A stretch of 59,070 nucleotides of DNA from Pseudomonadota bacterium. GTDB taxonomy: Bacteria > Pseudomonadota > Alphaproteobacteria > Rhizobiales > Beijerinckiaceae. The notes under the pieces are model-generated. The model did no database searches and was not told the DNA's origin. It was given only the letters and a program-made list of their open reading frames with translations. The stretch is taken from NCBI GenBank assembly GCA_023386155.1, contig JAEWKH010000147.1, positions 1 through 59,070 on the forward strand, given 5' to 3'. Shown one piece after another: positions 1 to 7,398 of the stretch (its first letter is position 1; each line of letters begins with the position of its first letter). A program made the translations under genes and the position numbers.

Positions 1-1583
1 CCAACGAGGGATCCGACACTGTCTCCTCATCGGTGAACTATACGCTCGGCACCAACGTCGAGCACCTCGTTCTGACCGGCGGCGCGACCACCGGAACCGG
101 AAACGATCTTGATAACAGGATCACCGGTAACGACGCTGACAATGTACTCGTTGGAGAAGGTGGCAAGGACACATTGGCCGGCGGCAGAGGCAATGACACC
201 TATTACGTTGACAGCTCGGATGACATCGTGACGGAGCTGTCCAATGAGGGAACGGACATCGTCTATGCGTCGTCTGACTATGTGCTCAACGCGAATATCG
301 AGAACCTGACCTTAACTGGCACGGCAGCAATTAATGGGACCGGTAATAATCTTTCTAATCTTATCGTCGGAAACGAAGGGCACAATAAGCTGGATGGACA
401 GACCGGCGCCGATATATTGATCGGACTGAAAGGGAATGATTTCTACTACGTCGATGATATCGGGGATATCGTGATCGAGCAATTGAATGAAGGCGTGGAT
501 ACAGTTGTGTCCCAAGTAGATTACACGCTCGGCGATAATATCGAACGTTTATGGCTCGGAGATCTTCTTGATGAGAGGCCGCTCAGCGGGACCGGAAACG
601 ACCTGGATAACCAGATCGTTGGCAACGCCGGATCGAATTACCTCAACGGCGGCGGCGGCAATGACACGATTTATGGCGTCAAAGGCATCGATACGATGGT
701 CGGTTCCACAGGAGATGACAAATACACGGTGAATGAGGTCGGGGATCTGGTGATCGAATACGCCAATGAAGGCTTCGATACTGTTGAAACATCTGTTAGC
801 TATGAACTGACGGAAAATGTCGAACGTTTGACGCTGCTCAGCTGGGCTGGCGCGATTAACGGCACCGGCAATACCCTCGACAACCATATTCGTGGTAATT
901 CTTTTAGCAACATCCTTGACGGTGGAGCTGGAAACGATTGGATCGACGGCGGCGGTAGCAACGATGACATCCTGATCGGTGGGACCGGTAATGATGTCTT
1001 TTTCGTCTACAGTTCGACGGACCACATCATCGAATTCGCTAATGAAGGTCTTGACCAAGTCTATTCATATACAAATTACCGGCTCGGGAAAAATATCGAA
1101 AACTTGTTCCTCTGGGATGGGTATGAAGGTTACGGAAACGATCTCGACAACTATATTCGGGGCTATTCGCGAGACAATCTCCTGGACGGGCAGGCCGGAC
1201 AGGACAGTCTTTATGGTGGCGCGGGCGATGACACGTTGCGGGGTGGCGGTGACAGCGATACCCTATGGGGAGAGACAGGAGCCGACACATTCGTATTTGA
1301 CCATGAAGACGGCGGATTCGATACGATTTCTGACTTCGCTTCGGGTGAGGACAAGATTGCCCTGGTCGGCTTCCACTTGGGTCCGCTTGTGGCCGGCGTG
1401 AATTTCATCGTCGGAACCGCGGCCGTCGCCAACATCGAGACGGTTATCTACAACGGAACTACCGGGACGCTGTTCTACGATCCGGATGGAACGGGGACAG
1501 TGAAGGCCTCGGAGTTGGCGGTGCTCACCACAAAACCAATCTTGAGTGTCTCTGATTTTATTCTGTCCGACTTCCTCCTCTGA
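1..1583 (+). CDS. RTX-type calcium-binding secreted protein, C-terminal part (5' end outside window)
   Basis: The reading frame is open from base 3 and has no convincing start here, so the gene begins upstream; 526 residues are visible. It consists of five repeats beginning with an N-E-G-x-D motif (near bases 3, 243, 486, 765 and 1041, so 80-93 residues apart). Each carries an N-I-E-x-L-x-L strand, a G-T-G-N-x-L-D-N segment and glycine/aspartate nonapeptides such as GGAGNDWIDGG. These match the hemolysin-type calcium-binding (RTX) family. The last 100 residues hold a dense nonapeptide block (GGAGDDTLRGGG, then GETGADTFVF) and an acidic, hydrophobic tail ending SDFILSDFLL, which is typical of an uncleaved type I secretion signal. 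Inference: an exported surface or extracellular protein that folds on calcium binding. No catalytic domain is visible. Its GC content looks lower than that of the dcw genes. The adaptor remnant just downstream is not a type I HlyD. Confidence 0.9.
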   Translation, partial: NEGSDTVSSSVNYTLGTNVEHLVLTGGATTGTGNDLDNRITGNDADNVLVGEGGKDTLAGGRGNDTYYVDSSDDIVTELSNEGTDIVYASSDYVLNANIENLTLTGTAAINGTGNNLSNLIVGNEGHNKLDGQTGADILIGLKGNDFYYVDDIGDIVIEQLNEGVDTVVSQVDYTLGDNIERLWLGDLLDERPLSGTGNDLDNQIVGNAGSNYLNGGGGNDTIYGVKGIDTMVGSTGDDKYTVNEVGDLVIEYANEGFDTVETSVSYELTENVERLTLLSWAGAINGTGNTLDNHIRGNSFSNILDGGAGNDWIDGGGSNDDILIGGTGNDVFFVYSSTDHIIEFANEGLDQVYSYTNYRLGKNIENLFLWDGYEGYGNDLDNYIRGYSRDNLLDGQAGQDSLYGGAGDDTLRGGGDSDTLWGETGADTFVFDHEDGGFDTISDFASGEDKIALVGFHLGPLVAGVNFIVGTAAVANIETVIYNGTTGTLFYDPDGTGTVKASELAVLTTKPILSVSDFILSDFLL

Positions 1584-1589
1584 CCAAGA

Positions 1590-1787
1590 TCACGACGGAA
1601 TGATAACCGTCGTGACGGGGTTGAGCGTGCCGGTGGCGCGCACGCTCGCCGTGATGGGGCCGCGATCCACCGTGCCGAGGCGATAGGCCTGGTCGGAAGC
1701 GTTGCCGCCGGTCGGCTTCCACAGCACGAAGCCGGCAGTCCCTGCCGCGAGCCCGATGACGATCAACCACAACCAGACGCGACGCAC
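1590..1787 (-). pseudogene. Truncated efflux-pump periplasmic adaptor (HlyD/MacA-like), N-terminal remnant
   Basis: The frame starts at GTG 1787, preceded by an AGAGG ribosome-binding site, and encodes only 65 residues. The N terminus is one membrane helix (VWLWLIVIGLAAGTAGFVLW), followed by a segment containing YRLGTVDRGPITASVRATG and TLNPVTTVI. This is the canonical start of RND/MacB-type membrane-fusion proteins, which normally continues into a V-G-x-Q-V-S-G barrel-sandwich segment of about 300 more residues. Here the frame stops after I-I-P-S, only six bases before the end of the convergent RTX gene, so the body of the adaptor is missing. Inference: a deletion or rearrangement joined the two ends. 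The start region looks intact, so a short membrane peptide could still be made. Family assignment rests on this short segment only. Confidence 0.6.
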
Positions 1788-1868
1788 CGAAAAACCCTCT
1801 GCAAGACCCTTGATGTCGTGAGGGCTGATTGTGGCCGATTTCCCGGGACGTTACGAGTTAACTCTTTG

Positions 1869-2636
1869 TCATGCGGCAACCTGTGGCCGCGTGGCGATCA
1901 GGTTGCGCAGGGTCATGATGGTCGAGGCATCGGCCACGCCGTCGACGCGTTCCGGCCGGAAGTGGCGCTGGAAGGCGGCGATTACCTTTTCCGTGTCCTC
2001 GTCGAAGACGCCGTTGATCTTCACGCCGTAGCCATACATGGCGAGCATCGCCTGGAGGGCCTCGATGGGCATGCCTTGGTCGCCGCGCGAGAAGAAGCGT
2101 CCGTCGCTCGTGGCCGCGGGGGCGACCCAGTGCCCGACGCCCGCCTCGTGCAGGCGCTGCCAGGGAAACAGCTCACCCGGATCGACCTTGCGGCCGGGCG
2201 CCACGTCGGAATGGCCGAGCACCCGCGTCGCCGGAATGCGCCAGCGGGCGACGATGTCCCTGGCCAGGGCCGCGACGCTTTCGACCTGCGCGTCGGGGAA
2301 AGGCGGCAGGCCGCCCGGATGGCCGGGATTGGCGATCTCGATGCCGATGGAGCAGGAATTGATGTCGGCCTCGCCGTCCCAGTAGGAGAGGCCCGCATGC
2401 CAGGCCCGGCGCATTTCCGGAACGAGCTGGAGAACGCGCCCGTCGCCGAACACGAAGTAATGGGCGGAGACCTGCGAGACCGGGTTGCACAGCCATTGCA
2501 GGGCCTCGCCCTCGTCCGGCATGCCCGTGTAGTGGAGCACGAGCATGCTGGGGCGCTGCCCGTCCTTGCGCTCCCCATGGTTGGGCGATGGAAACACCTT
2601 GCCGGCGATGGGGCTTTCCGGAGAGAGCGCGCTCAT
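1869..2636 (-). CDS. N-acetylmuramoyl-L-alanine amidase with C-terminal peptidoglycan-binding domain (AmpD-like)
   Basis: The 255-residue protein has an amidase_2 domain at about residues 25-175. Visible landmarks are the zinc ligand His35 in L-H-Y-T-G, the W-H-A-G segment, the S-I-G-I-E-I-A-N-P-G strand, and the conserved G-H-S-D-V-A-P-G-R-K-x-D-P-G loop that carries the second His and the catalytic Asp. Residues about 190-245 form a PG_binding_1 helical domain (MPIEALQAMLAMYGYG). There is no signal peptide, which suits an AmpD-type cytosolic recycling enzyme that cleaves the lactoyl-D-Ala amide bond of anhydro-muropeptides. The ATG at 2636 lies four bases after the stop of the DnaJ-like gene, so the two form an operon. 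Its exact muropeptide substrate cannot be read from sequence. Confidence 0.92.
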   Translation of the reverse strand: MSALSPESPIAGKVFPSPNHGERKDGQRPSMLVLHYTGMPDEGEALQWLCNPVSQVSAHYFVFGDGRVLQLVPEMRRAWHAGLSYWDGEADINSCSIGIEIANPGHPGGLPPFPDAQVESVAALARDIVARWRIPATRVLGHSDVAPGRKVDPGELFPWQRLHEAGVGHWVAPAATSDGRFFSRGDQGMPIEALQAMLAMYGYGVKINGVFDEDTEKVIAAFQRHFRPERVDGVADASTIMTLRNLIATRPQVAA

Positions 2637-2640
2637 GCGG

Positions 2641-3366
2641 TCACCTGAGGTTCCGTTCGGCCGCGACGCGCTCCCAGGCGGCGTTGATGGCGGCCACGCG
2701 CTCGGTTGCGATCTTCACGGCTTCGGGCGGCAATCCGCGGGCGATCTCCCGGTCGGGATGGCTCTCGGCCACGAGCTTGCGGTAATGGCGCTTCAGGTCC
2801 TCGTCGCTCATGCGCCGGTCTGCCTTGAGAATGAGATAAGGATCGTCCGCGCGCTGCACGTGGCGGGCGGCGATGCGCTCGAAATCGCTCTCCGAGAAGG
2901 CGAAGATCGTCGCCACGTCCTTGAGGTAGGCGTATTCCGCCTCGTGGATCGCCTCATCGGCCTTGGCGATATGGAAGAGGCCGTCGAGCACGTCCTCGAG
3001 CAGGGCCGGCTCGGCCTTGAACTCGTCGCCGATCTGCCGGGCATAGGCCTCGAACCCGTCGGAGGTCTGCATGGCGAGGTTGAACAGGCGCTCCACCTTG
3101 CCGTGCTCGCTCTCCGGCACATCGACGATCTGCTCGAAGGCCCGGACCTCCACGTCCACCACGACGCCGTCGGCCTTCGCCATCTTGGCGGCGAGCGCAA
3201 CCAGGCCCATGGTGAAGAGAACGTCGCGCGGCGGCTTTCCGAAAGGAGCGCCTTCGCGGTCAATGAGAACGTGGCCCGCCACGCCGCCCAGGAGAGCGCC
3301 GAGCGGCCCGCCCAAGGCGAGTCCGATGCCGGCGCCACCCAACTTACCCCAAATCGACTGAATCAT
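2641..3366 (-). CDS. TerB-DnaJ domain protein (DjlA-like co-chaperone)
   Basis: The start is taken at ATG 3366 (MIQSIWGKLGGAGIGLALGG), which gives 241 residues; an upstream in-frame codon would add 11 unlikely residues. The N terminus has a glycine-rich hydrophobic stretch that may contact membrane. Residues about 55-165 form a TerB-like helical domain with two acidic K-A-D-G/K-A-D-E motifs. The C terminus is a J domain with the diagnostic H-P-D tripeptide in AESHPDREIARG. Known family role: DjlA-type proteins stimulate the ATPase of DnaK. It is the first gene of a two-gene operon with the downstream amidase (four-base gap), which suggests a cell-envelope task, but no client protein is evident. 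Confidence 0.88.
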   Translation of the reverse strand: MIQSIWGKLGGAGIGLALGGPLGALLGGVAGHVLIDREGAPFGKPPRDVLFTMGLVALAAKMAKADGVVVDVEVRAFEQIVDVPESEHGKVERLFNLAMQTSDGFEAYARQIGDEFKAEPALLEDVLDGLFHIAKADEAIHEAEYAYLKDVATIFAFSESDFERIAARHVQRADDPYLILKADRRMSDEDLKRHYRKLVAESHPDREIARGLPPEAVKIATERVAAINAAWERVAAERNLR

Positions 3367-3397
3367 CGTGAGATTAGTCGTACGCTCAAGTGCGGGC

Positions 3398-3430
3398 AAA
3401 AGGAAAGGGGCCGGGAATGTCCCGACCCCT
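3398..3430 (-). terminator. Intrinsic terminator of the lipoprotein gene
   Basis: Read on the minus strand there is a ten-pair stem, GGGGTCGGGA with TCCCGGCCCC (one T-G pair), a three-base loop, and then TTTCCTTTT. It lies 24 bases after the stop of the glycine-zipper lipoprotein gene and just before the DnaJ-like start, so it separates the two units. Confidence 0.8.
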
Positions 3431-3453
3431 GAAATTCAGTCCCGGACGGGCGA

Positions 3454-3732
3454 TCAGCGGCAGTAGACGTTGCCGTAGACGTCCTGATATGTGCCGTAAG
3501 GGCACGCCGGGCGGGACGGCGTCGTCGCCGCGCCGACGATAGCACCGCCAGCAGCGCCGATGGCTGCACCTGCCAGAGCACCGCTTCCACGACCCGTGGC
3601 CGCACCGCCAATGGCCGCACCAGCAAGGCCACCGATAGCAGCGCCGCCGACCGCGCGCTCGCCGGGTGTGTTGCAGGCTGCCATCGAGAGGGTGAGGGCA
3701 CCGGCGGCAATGGCTGTCATGATCTTCTTCAT
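3454..3732 (-). CDS. Small glycine-zipper lipoprotein
   Basis: This 92-residue protein has a basic N terminus (MKKI), a hydrophobic signal and a lipobox S-M-A-A-C at residues 16-20, so lipidation at Cys20 is predicted. The middle is a run of small-residue G-x-x-x-G/A motifs (GGAAIGGLAGAAIGGAATG and a second, similar run), a glycine zipper as in the 17-kDa surface antigen and YMGG/OmpA-like families. It ends in a short Cys-containing, Tyr-rich tail (CPYGTYQDVYGNVYC). Inference: an outer-membrane lipoprotein whose zipper inserts into or packs against membrane. It is transcribed alone, with a strong terminator behind it. No specific function is known to me. Confidence 0.85.
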   Translation of the reverse strand: MKKIMTAIAAGALTLSMAACNTPGERAVGGAAIGGLAGAAIGGAATGRGSGALAGAAIGAAGGAIVGAATTPSRPACPYGTYQDVYGNVYCR

Positions 3733-4026
3733 GGAGGCTTCCCTGTAGTTGAGCGGGCTGTAGGCTGCCCAGTCCTGTTTAGCTTGACCTTACGCTGTCG
3801 CCAACTCCCGGGCGGAGAAAGAGTTCCTTCTCATGCCGGATAAGCTGTCGAAAATTCTCCCCATTCGCCCAAGGCTAGAAATGGGGTGAAAGGCCAGACG
3901 ACGCCTAGAGAACACGGCCAGGCTTGAGCGTATTCCGAACAAATATGTGTCTCGAGGCGCCACATCTTCGCCCAATTTGGCCGTCACCGACCGCGCCTTC
4001 CGACTTGTACCGGATGGAGTTTCGGT

Positions 4027-4713
4027 TTGACTTGGCAACATCTGCTCAGAACCCTCGCGATTGCCTTTCTGGGCGCCGCGGCCCTGATTCTCGCCGCCGA
4101 GGCACGGGCTGAAGGAGGGGATGCCGACACCGTCATTTCTCCGGACAAGGCCGAGGAACTCCTGAACGCGGCTGCCGCAGAGGCCAAAGCGGTTGCGGAG
4201 GAAGAAGCTTCCGATACGGCCGATGCCGCCAGGACCCAGGACGGGGAGGCAGGCAACCAGACGGCGTCCCTTTCCTCGACGCCTGCCTCGACGCCCGCGG
4301 ATGCCAGGCTGAGGCTCAGGTCCTCCGATGCCATGCGCGGCCATGCCCTCAAGCCGCTCATCGCCCGCTACGCATCCGAGAACGGCCTGCCTTATGAACT
4401 GGCCGATGCGGTCGTGCGCCTCGAGAGCCGCTACAATGCCGGCGCCCGCAACGGCCCGAACATGGGCCTGACGCAAATCAATATCCGCACCGCGCAGGCG
4501 CTCGGCTATCAGGGGCCGGCGGCCGGGCTTCTCGATGCGGAAACCAACCTCCGCTACGGCTTGAAGTATCTCGCCAAGGCCTACAGGCTCGCGGGCGGCG
4601 ATACCTGCGGCACCATCCTGCGTTATCAGTTCGGTCACCGCACGCAGGCCATGACGGGCGCGTCGCGCGCTTATTGCGCCCGGGTGAAAGTGATCACGGC
4701 CGCAGCGGAATGA
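4027..4713 (+). CDS. Secreted lytic transglycosylase (SLT domain)
   Basis: The 228-residue protein starts at TTG 4027, with GGAG about eight bases upstream; no in-frame ATG precedes it. A signal peptide (LAIAFLGAAALILAAEARA) is followed by a low-complexity Ala/Glu/Ser/Thr linker to about residue 95. The SLT domain follows: the catalytic Glu sits in A-V-V-R-L-E-S-R-Y-N, then G-P-N-M-G-L-T-Q-I, then an L-R-Y-G-L-K-Y-L-A helix. Family knowledge: these enzymes cleave the MurNAc-GlcNAc bond and form 1,6-anhydro-MurNAc, the product handled by AmpD-like amidases such as the one encoded at 1869-2636. The 294 bases upstream (3733-4026) contain no gene; a promoter is expected there but I could not fix one. 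Confidence 0.88.
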   Translation: MTWQHLLRTLAIAFLGAAALILAAEARAEGGDADTVISPDKAEELLNAAAAEAKAVAEEEASDTADAARTQDGEAGNQTASLSSTPASTPADARLRLRSSDAMRGHALKPLIARYASENGLPYELADAVVRLESRYNAGARNGPNMGLTQINIRTAQALGYQGPAAGLLDAETNLRYGLKYLAKAYRLAGGDTCGTILRYQFGHRTQAMTGASRAYCARVKVITAAAE

Positions 4714-4757
4714 GACAGCCCTTGACGGAAGGGGGCTTTTCGCACCACATCCCCACC

Positions 4758-5149
<392 letters not shown>

Positions 5150-5180
5150 CCCATCTTTCCACAGGCTCGAATTTTTCGGA

Positions 5181-5206
5181 AAGCGGAGCAAACCGTTGCT
5201 CCGCTT
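5181..5206 (+). terminator. Perfect 11-bp hairpin downstream of rnpB
   Basis: AAGCGGAGCAA and TTGCTCCGCTT form a perfect 11-bp stem around a four-base loop (ACCG), 31 bases after the P1 helix of rnpB. The stem is strong, but no T-run follows (ACGATTCATT). Termination of rnpB is the likely role, though only by position. Confidence 0.55.
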
Positions 5207-5277
5207 ACGATTCATTAACCGTAAATGCGTCTGATGGAGCTCGCATGCCATGAGGCGTGTGCTCCATCTCCGTTCCG

Positions 5278-5306
5278 TTGACGCCCATACTGTCCCATGT
5301 TATCCC
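5278..5306 (+). promoter_or_regulatory. Candidate dcw/mraZ promoter
   Basis: TTGACG at 5278-5283 is separated by 17 bases from TATCCC at 5301-5306. The -35 is near consensus and the -10 is weak. It is the best sigma-70-like pair ahead of mraZ and is overlapped by the MraZ boxes. This is inference, with no transcription data. Confidence 0.5.
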
Positions 5307-5317
5307 AAATCATCCCG
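5283..5317. promoter_or_regulatory. Four MraZ-type operator boxes in 10-base register
   Basis: On the plus strand, CCC triplets at 5284, 5294, 5304 and 5314 sit in GCCCA, TCCCA, TCCCA and TCCCG pentamers, each separated by exactly five bases. On the complementary strand this reads T-G-G-G-A-type pentamers with five-base spacers, the known recognition pattern of MraZ, the product of the first gene of the cluster. The boxes cover the spacer and -10 of the candidate promoter, so autorepression is the natural reading. Confidence 0.8.
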
Positions 5318-5462
5318 TCGACGGTGTCTTCCGAAGGGGGCGTCAAGCACTCAAGAAATGCTGACGTTTCGTTTCGGAAAGTAGCGTCTCCACCGACTGC
5401 GGGCCGCGGATCCTCAAGATCCGCCGGGGGGCTGACAATCGGGAGCGTGCGAGCTGCGGCCA

Positions 5463-5960
5463 ATGAACCGCTTCGTGTCCAATTTCACCAACAAGTTGGA
5501 TTCGAAGGGTCGCGTCTCGATCCCCGCATCCTTCCGGGCCGTGCTGGCCCGGGATGGATTCGAGGGGCTCTACGTTCATCCGGCGCTGGACGCGCAGGCA
5601 TTGGACGCGGGCGGCAACACACTCCTGAACGAGATCGATGCGTTCTTGTCGACGCTGTCGCCCTATTCGGACGAGCGGGATCAGCTGTCGACGGCGTTGT
5701 TCGGGACAAGCGAGATTCTGAAGGTCGATCCGGAGGGGCGTGTCATCCTGACGGATACGGTAAAAGTGCATGCCGGGATCGGCGATACGGTGACGTTCGT
5801 CGGGCTCGGTCACAAGTTCCAGATTTGGGAGCCCGAGCGCTTCCGTGCGCACTTGGAGGAGGCACGCACGAAGGTCCGAGACCTGAAGAAGGCGTTGGGA
5901 AGCCGAGTTGCGGAGCAAAGGTTAGTGCAGAACACCTCACCAGGAGTACGGGAGCGATGA
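5463..5960 (+). CDS. mraZ: Transcriptional regulator MraZ
   Basis: The 165-residue product begins MNRFVSNFTNKLDSKGRVSI and holds two SpoVT/AbrB-like swapped-hairpin domains. The first has L-D-S-K-G-R-V-S-I-P-A-S-F-R near residues 12-25. The second has V-D-P-E-G-R-V-I-L-T, the mirrored motif, near residues 88-97. MraZ oligomerises and binds tandem T-G-G-G-N boxes upstream of its own operon, and four such boxes lie at 5283-5317. It is the first gene of the dcw cluster, and its stop codon overlaps the rsmH start (ATGA). The ribosome-binding site at 5463 is weak. The C-terminal tail is somewhat longer than in E. coli MraZ. Confidence 0.96.
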   Translation: MNRFVSNFTNKLDSKGRVSIPASFRAVLARDGFEGLYVHPALDAQALDAGGNTLLNEIDAFLSTLSPYSDERDQLSTALFGTSEILKVDPEGRVILTDTVKVHAGIGDTVTFVGLGHKFQIWEPERFRAHLEEARTKVRDLKKALGSRVAEQRLVQNTSPGVRER

Positions 5961-7006
5961 TGGGACGCGGCGACGGCCCAGGAGCCGGAGCCGCTGGCGG
6001 ACCGTCCCGTCACGTTCCTGTTCTCCTGGAGGAGGTTGTCGAGGCGCTCGACGTGAAGCGCGGCGGCACGTTCATCGACGGCACATTCGGCGCCGGAGGA
6101 TATACCCGCGCCGTTCTCGACGGACATCCCCAGAACAAGGTCATCGCCATCGACCGCGATCCCGATGCGATCGCGGGCGGGGCCTCTCTCTCGGCCAAGT
6201 TCAAGAAGCGCCTGATGCTCGTTGCCGGACGCTTCGGCGATCTCGACGAGATCGCACGCGGGCAGGGCTTCGAGAGCGTCGACGGAGTCGTGCTCGACAT
6301 CGGCGTGTCGTCCATGCAGCTCGATCAGGCGGAGCGCGGCTTCTCGTTCCGCAACGACGGGCCGCTCGACATGCGCATGGAGCAGACGGGCCCGAGCGCG
6401 GCCGATCTCGTCAACGAATCCTCCGAGGCCGAGCTCGCCGACATCTTCTATCATTACGGCGAGGAGCGTCGCGCCCGCGCGGTCGCCCGCGCCATCATCG
6501 AGATGCGCCGCCGCCAGCCGTTCGAGACCACGCGTCAGCTCGCCGACCTCGTCGCCTCGCTGATCCGGCAGGAGCCCGGCGGCATTCATCCGGCGACGCG
6601 CGTGTTCCAGGGGTTGCGCATCGCGGTGAATGACGAGCTCGGCGAGCTGGTGCGCGCATTGCATGCGGCCGAGCGCATTCTGAGGCCCGGCGGGCGGCTC
6701 GTGGTCGTCACGTTCCATTCGCTCGAGGACCGCATCGTGAAGCAGTTCTTCGCGGCCCGCACAGGGCGAGCGGCCACCGGCTCGCGCCATCTGCCGACGG
6801 CTGCCGCACCGGAGCCCACTTTCGATGCGATCACGAGAGGTCCCGTGGGACCGAGCGAGCAGGAGATGGCGCGCAATCCGCGGGCGCGGTCGGCCAAGCT
6901 GCGCGCGGGCGCACGCACGGAGACGCCGCCGCAGGAGCCCTTGAGCGCCATCACCATGCTGGCCGAACTGCCGCAGACGGCTGAAAAACGGGGAGGGCGT
7001 CGATGA
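5957..7006 (+). CDS. rsmH: 16S rRNA (cytosine1402-N4)-methyltransferase RsmH
   Basis: The start is chosen at ATG 5957, which overlaps the mraZ stop and has GGAG three bases upstream; a second ATG follows immediately at 5960. The same frame is open much further upstream, but that stretch only shadows mraZ. The 349-residue protein contains the family's start RHVPVLLEEVVEAL, the SAM-binding G-T-F-G-A-G-G-Y-T-R, D-R-D-P-D-A-I, and the C-terminal F-H-S-L-E-D-R-I-V-K-Q-F-F motif. It methylates N4 of C1402 in the ribosomal P site. The gene overlaps ftsL by four bases (ATGA). Confidence 0.97.
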   Translation: MMGRGDGPGAGAAGGPSRHVPVLLEEVVEALDVKRGGTFIDGTFGAGGYTRAVLDGHPQNKVIAIDRDPDAIAGGASLSAKFKKRLMLVAGRFGDLDEIARGQGFESVDGVVLDIGVSSMQLDQAERGFSFRNDGPLDMRMEQTGPSAADLVNESSEAELADIFYHYGEERRARAVARAIIEMRRRQPFETTRQLADLVASLIRQEPGGIHPATRVFQGLRIAVNDELGELVRALHAAERILRPGGRLVVVTFHSLEDRIVKQFFAARTGRAATGSRHLPTAAAPEPTFDAITRGPVGPSEQEMARNPRARSAKLRAGARTETPPQEPLSAITMLAELPQTAEKRGGRR

Positions 7007-7398
7007 TCCGGCTGCTCCACATCATCGCGATCTCTGTCCTCATCGCATCGGCGGGCTATGCCTATTCGGTCAAGTACGACACGCTCTATTATGCCGAGCA
7101 GGTGGCCAAGCTGAAATCCAAGGTGCAGCGCGAGCGCGAGGCCATCGCGGTGCTGCAGGCCGAGTGGCAATATCTCGATCGCCCCGACCGGCTTCAGGAA
7201 GCAGCCGAAAGACATCTCGATCTCCAGCCGCTGAAGATCCAGCAGCTCGCGCGCCTGTCCGACCTGCCGAGCCGGCCTTCCCGCGAGGACGAGATCGGGC
7301 GCAAGCTCGAAGCGCTCGGGCTCCTCGGGCCGACATCGACTCCGAAGGACAGGAATTCGGACGCCCGCACCCCGACGACCCAAACCCCGAAACGGTGA
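7003..7398 (+). CDS. ftsL: Cell division protein FtsL
   Basis: This 131-residue bitopic protein has an N-terminal membrane helix at about residues 3-20 (LLHIIAISVLIASAGYAYSV). It is followed by a coiled coil with heptad leucines/valines and charged residues (about 28-60: A-K-L-K-S-K-V-Q-R-E-R-E) and a D-R-P-D-R-L-Q-E-A-A segment typical of alphaproteobacterial FtsL. FtsL forms the FtsQLB complex that activates FtsWI. Its start overlaps the rsmH stop and its stop overlaps the GTG start of ftsI, so it is translationally coupled on both sides. Sequence conservation in this family is low, so position in the cluster is part of the evidence. Confidence 0.92.
   Translation: MIRLLHIIAISVLIASAGYAYSVKYDTLYYAEQVAKLKSKVQREREAIAVLQAEWQYLDRPDRLQEAAERHLDLQPLKIQQLARLSDLPSRPSREDEIGRKLEALGLLGPTSTPKDRNSDARTPTTQTPKR

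Larger units (their letters stand above)
5207..5462 (+). other. Long leader and intergenic region ahead of mraZ
   Basis: There is no gene in this stretch. Besides the promoter and MraZ boxes it holds an eight-base inverted repeat (GATGGAGC at 5233-5240, GCTCCATC at 5261-5268) and a seven-pair hairpin (GCGGATC at 5406-5412, GATCCGC at 5418-5424). If transcription starts near 5313, the mraZ leader is about 150 nucleotides long. I see no known riboswitch. Confidence 0.45.

Noticed and set aside
1818..2648. Plus-strand frame antisense to the amidase gene
   Set aside because: The amidase motifs on the minus strand are intact; the plus-strand translation is a shadow.
5297..5956. Open frame extending rsmH about 220 codons upstream
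   Set aside because: It overlaps the whole mraZ gene in another frame and includes the operator region; family length and the ATGA overlap place the start at 5957.
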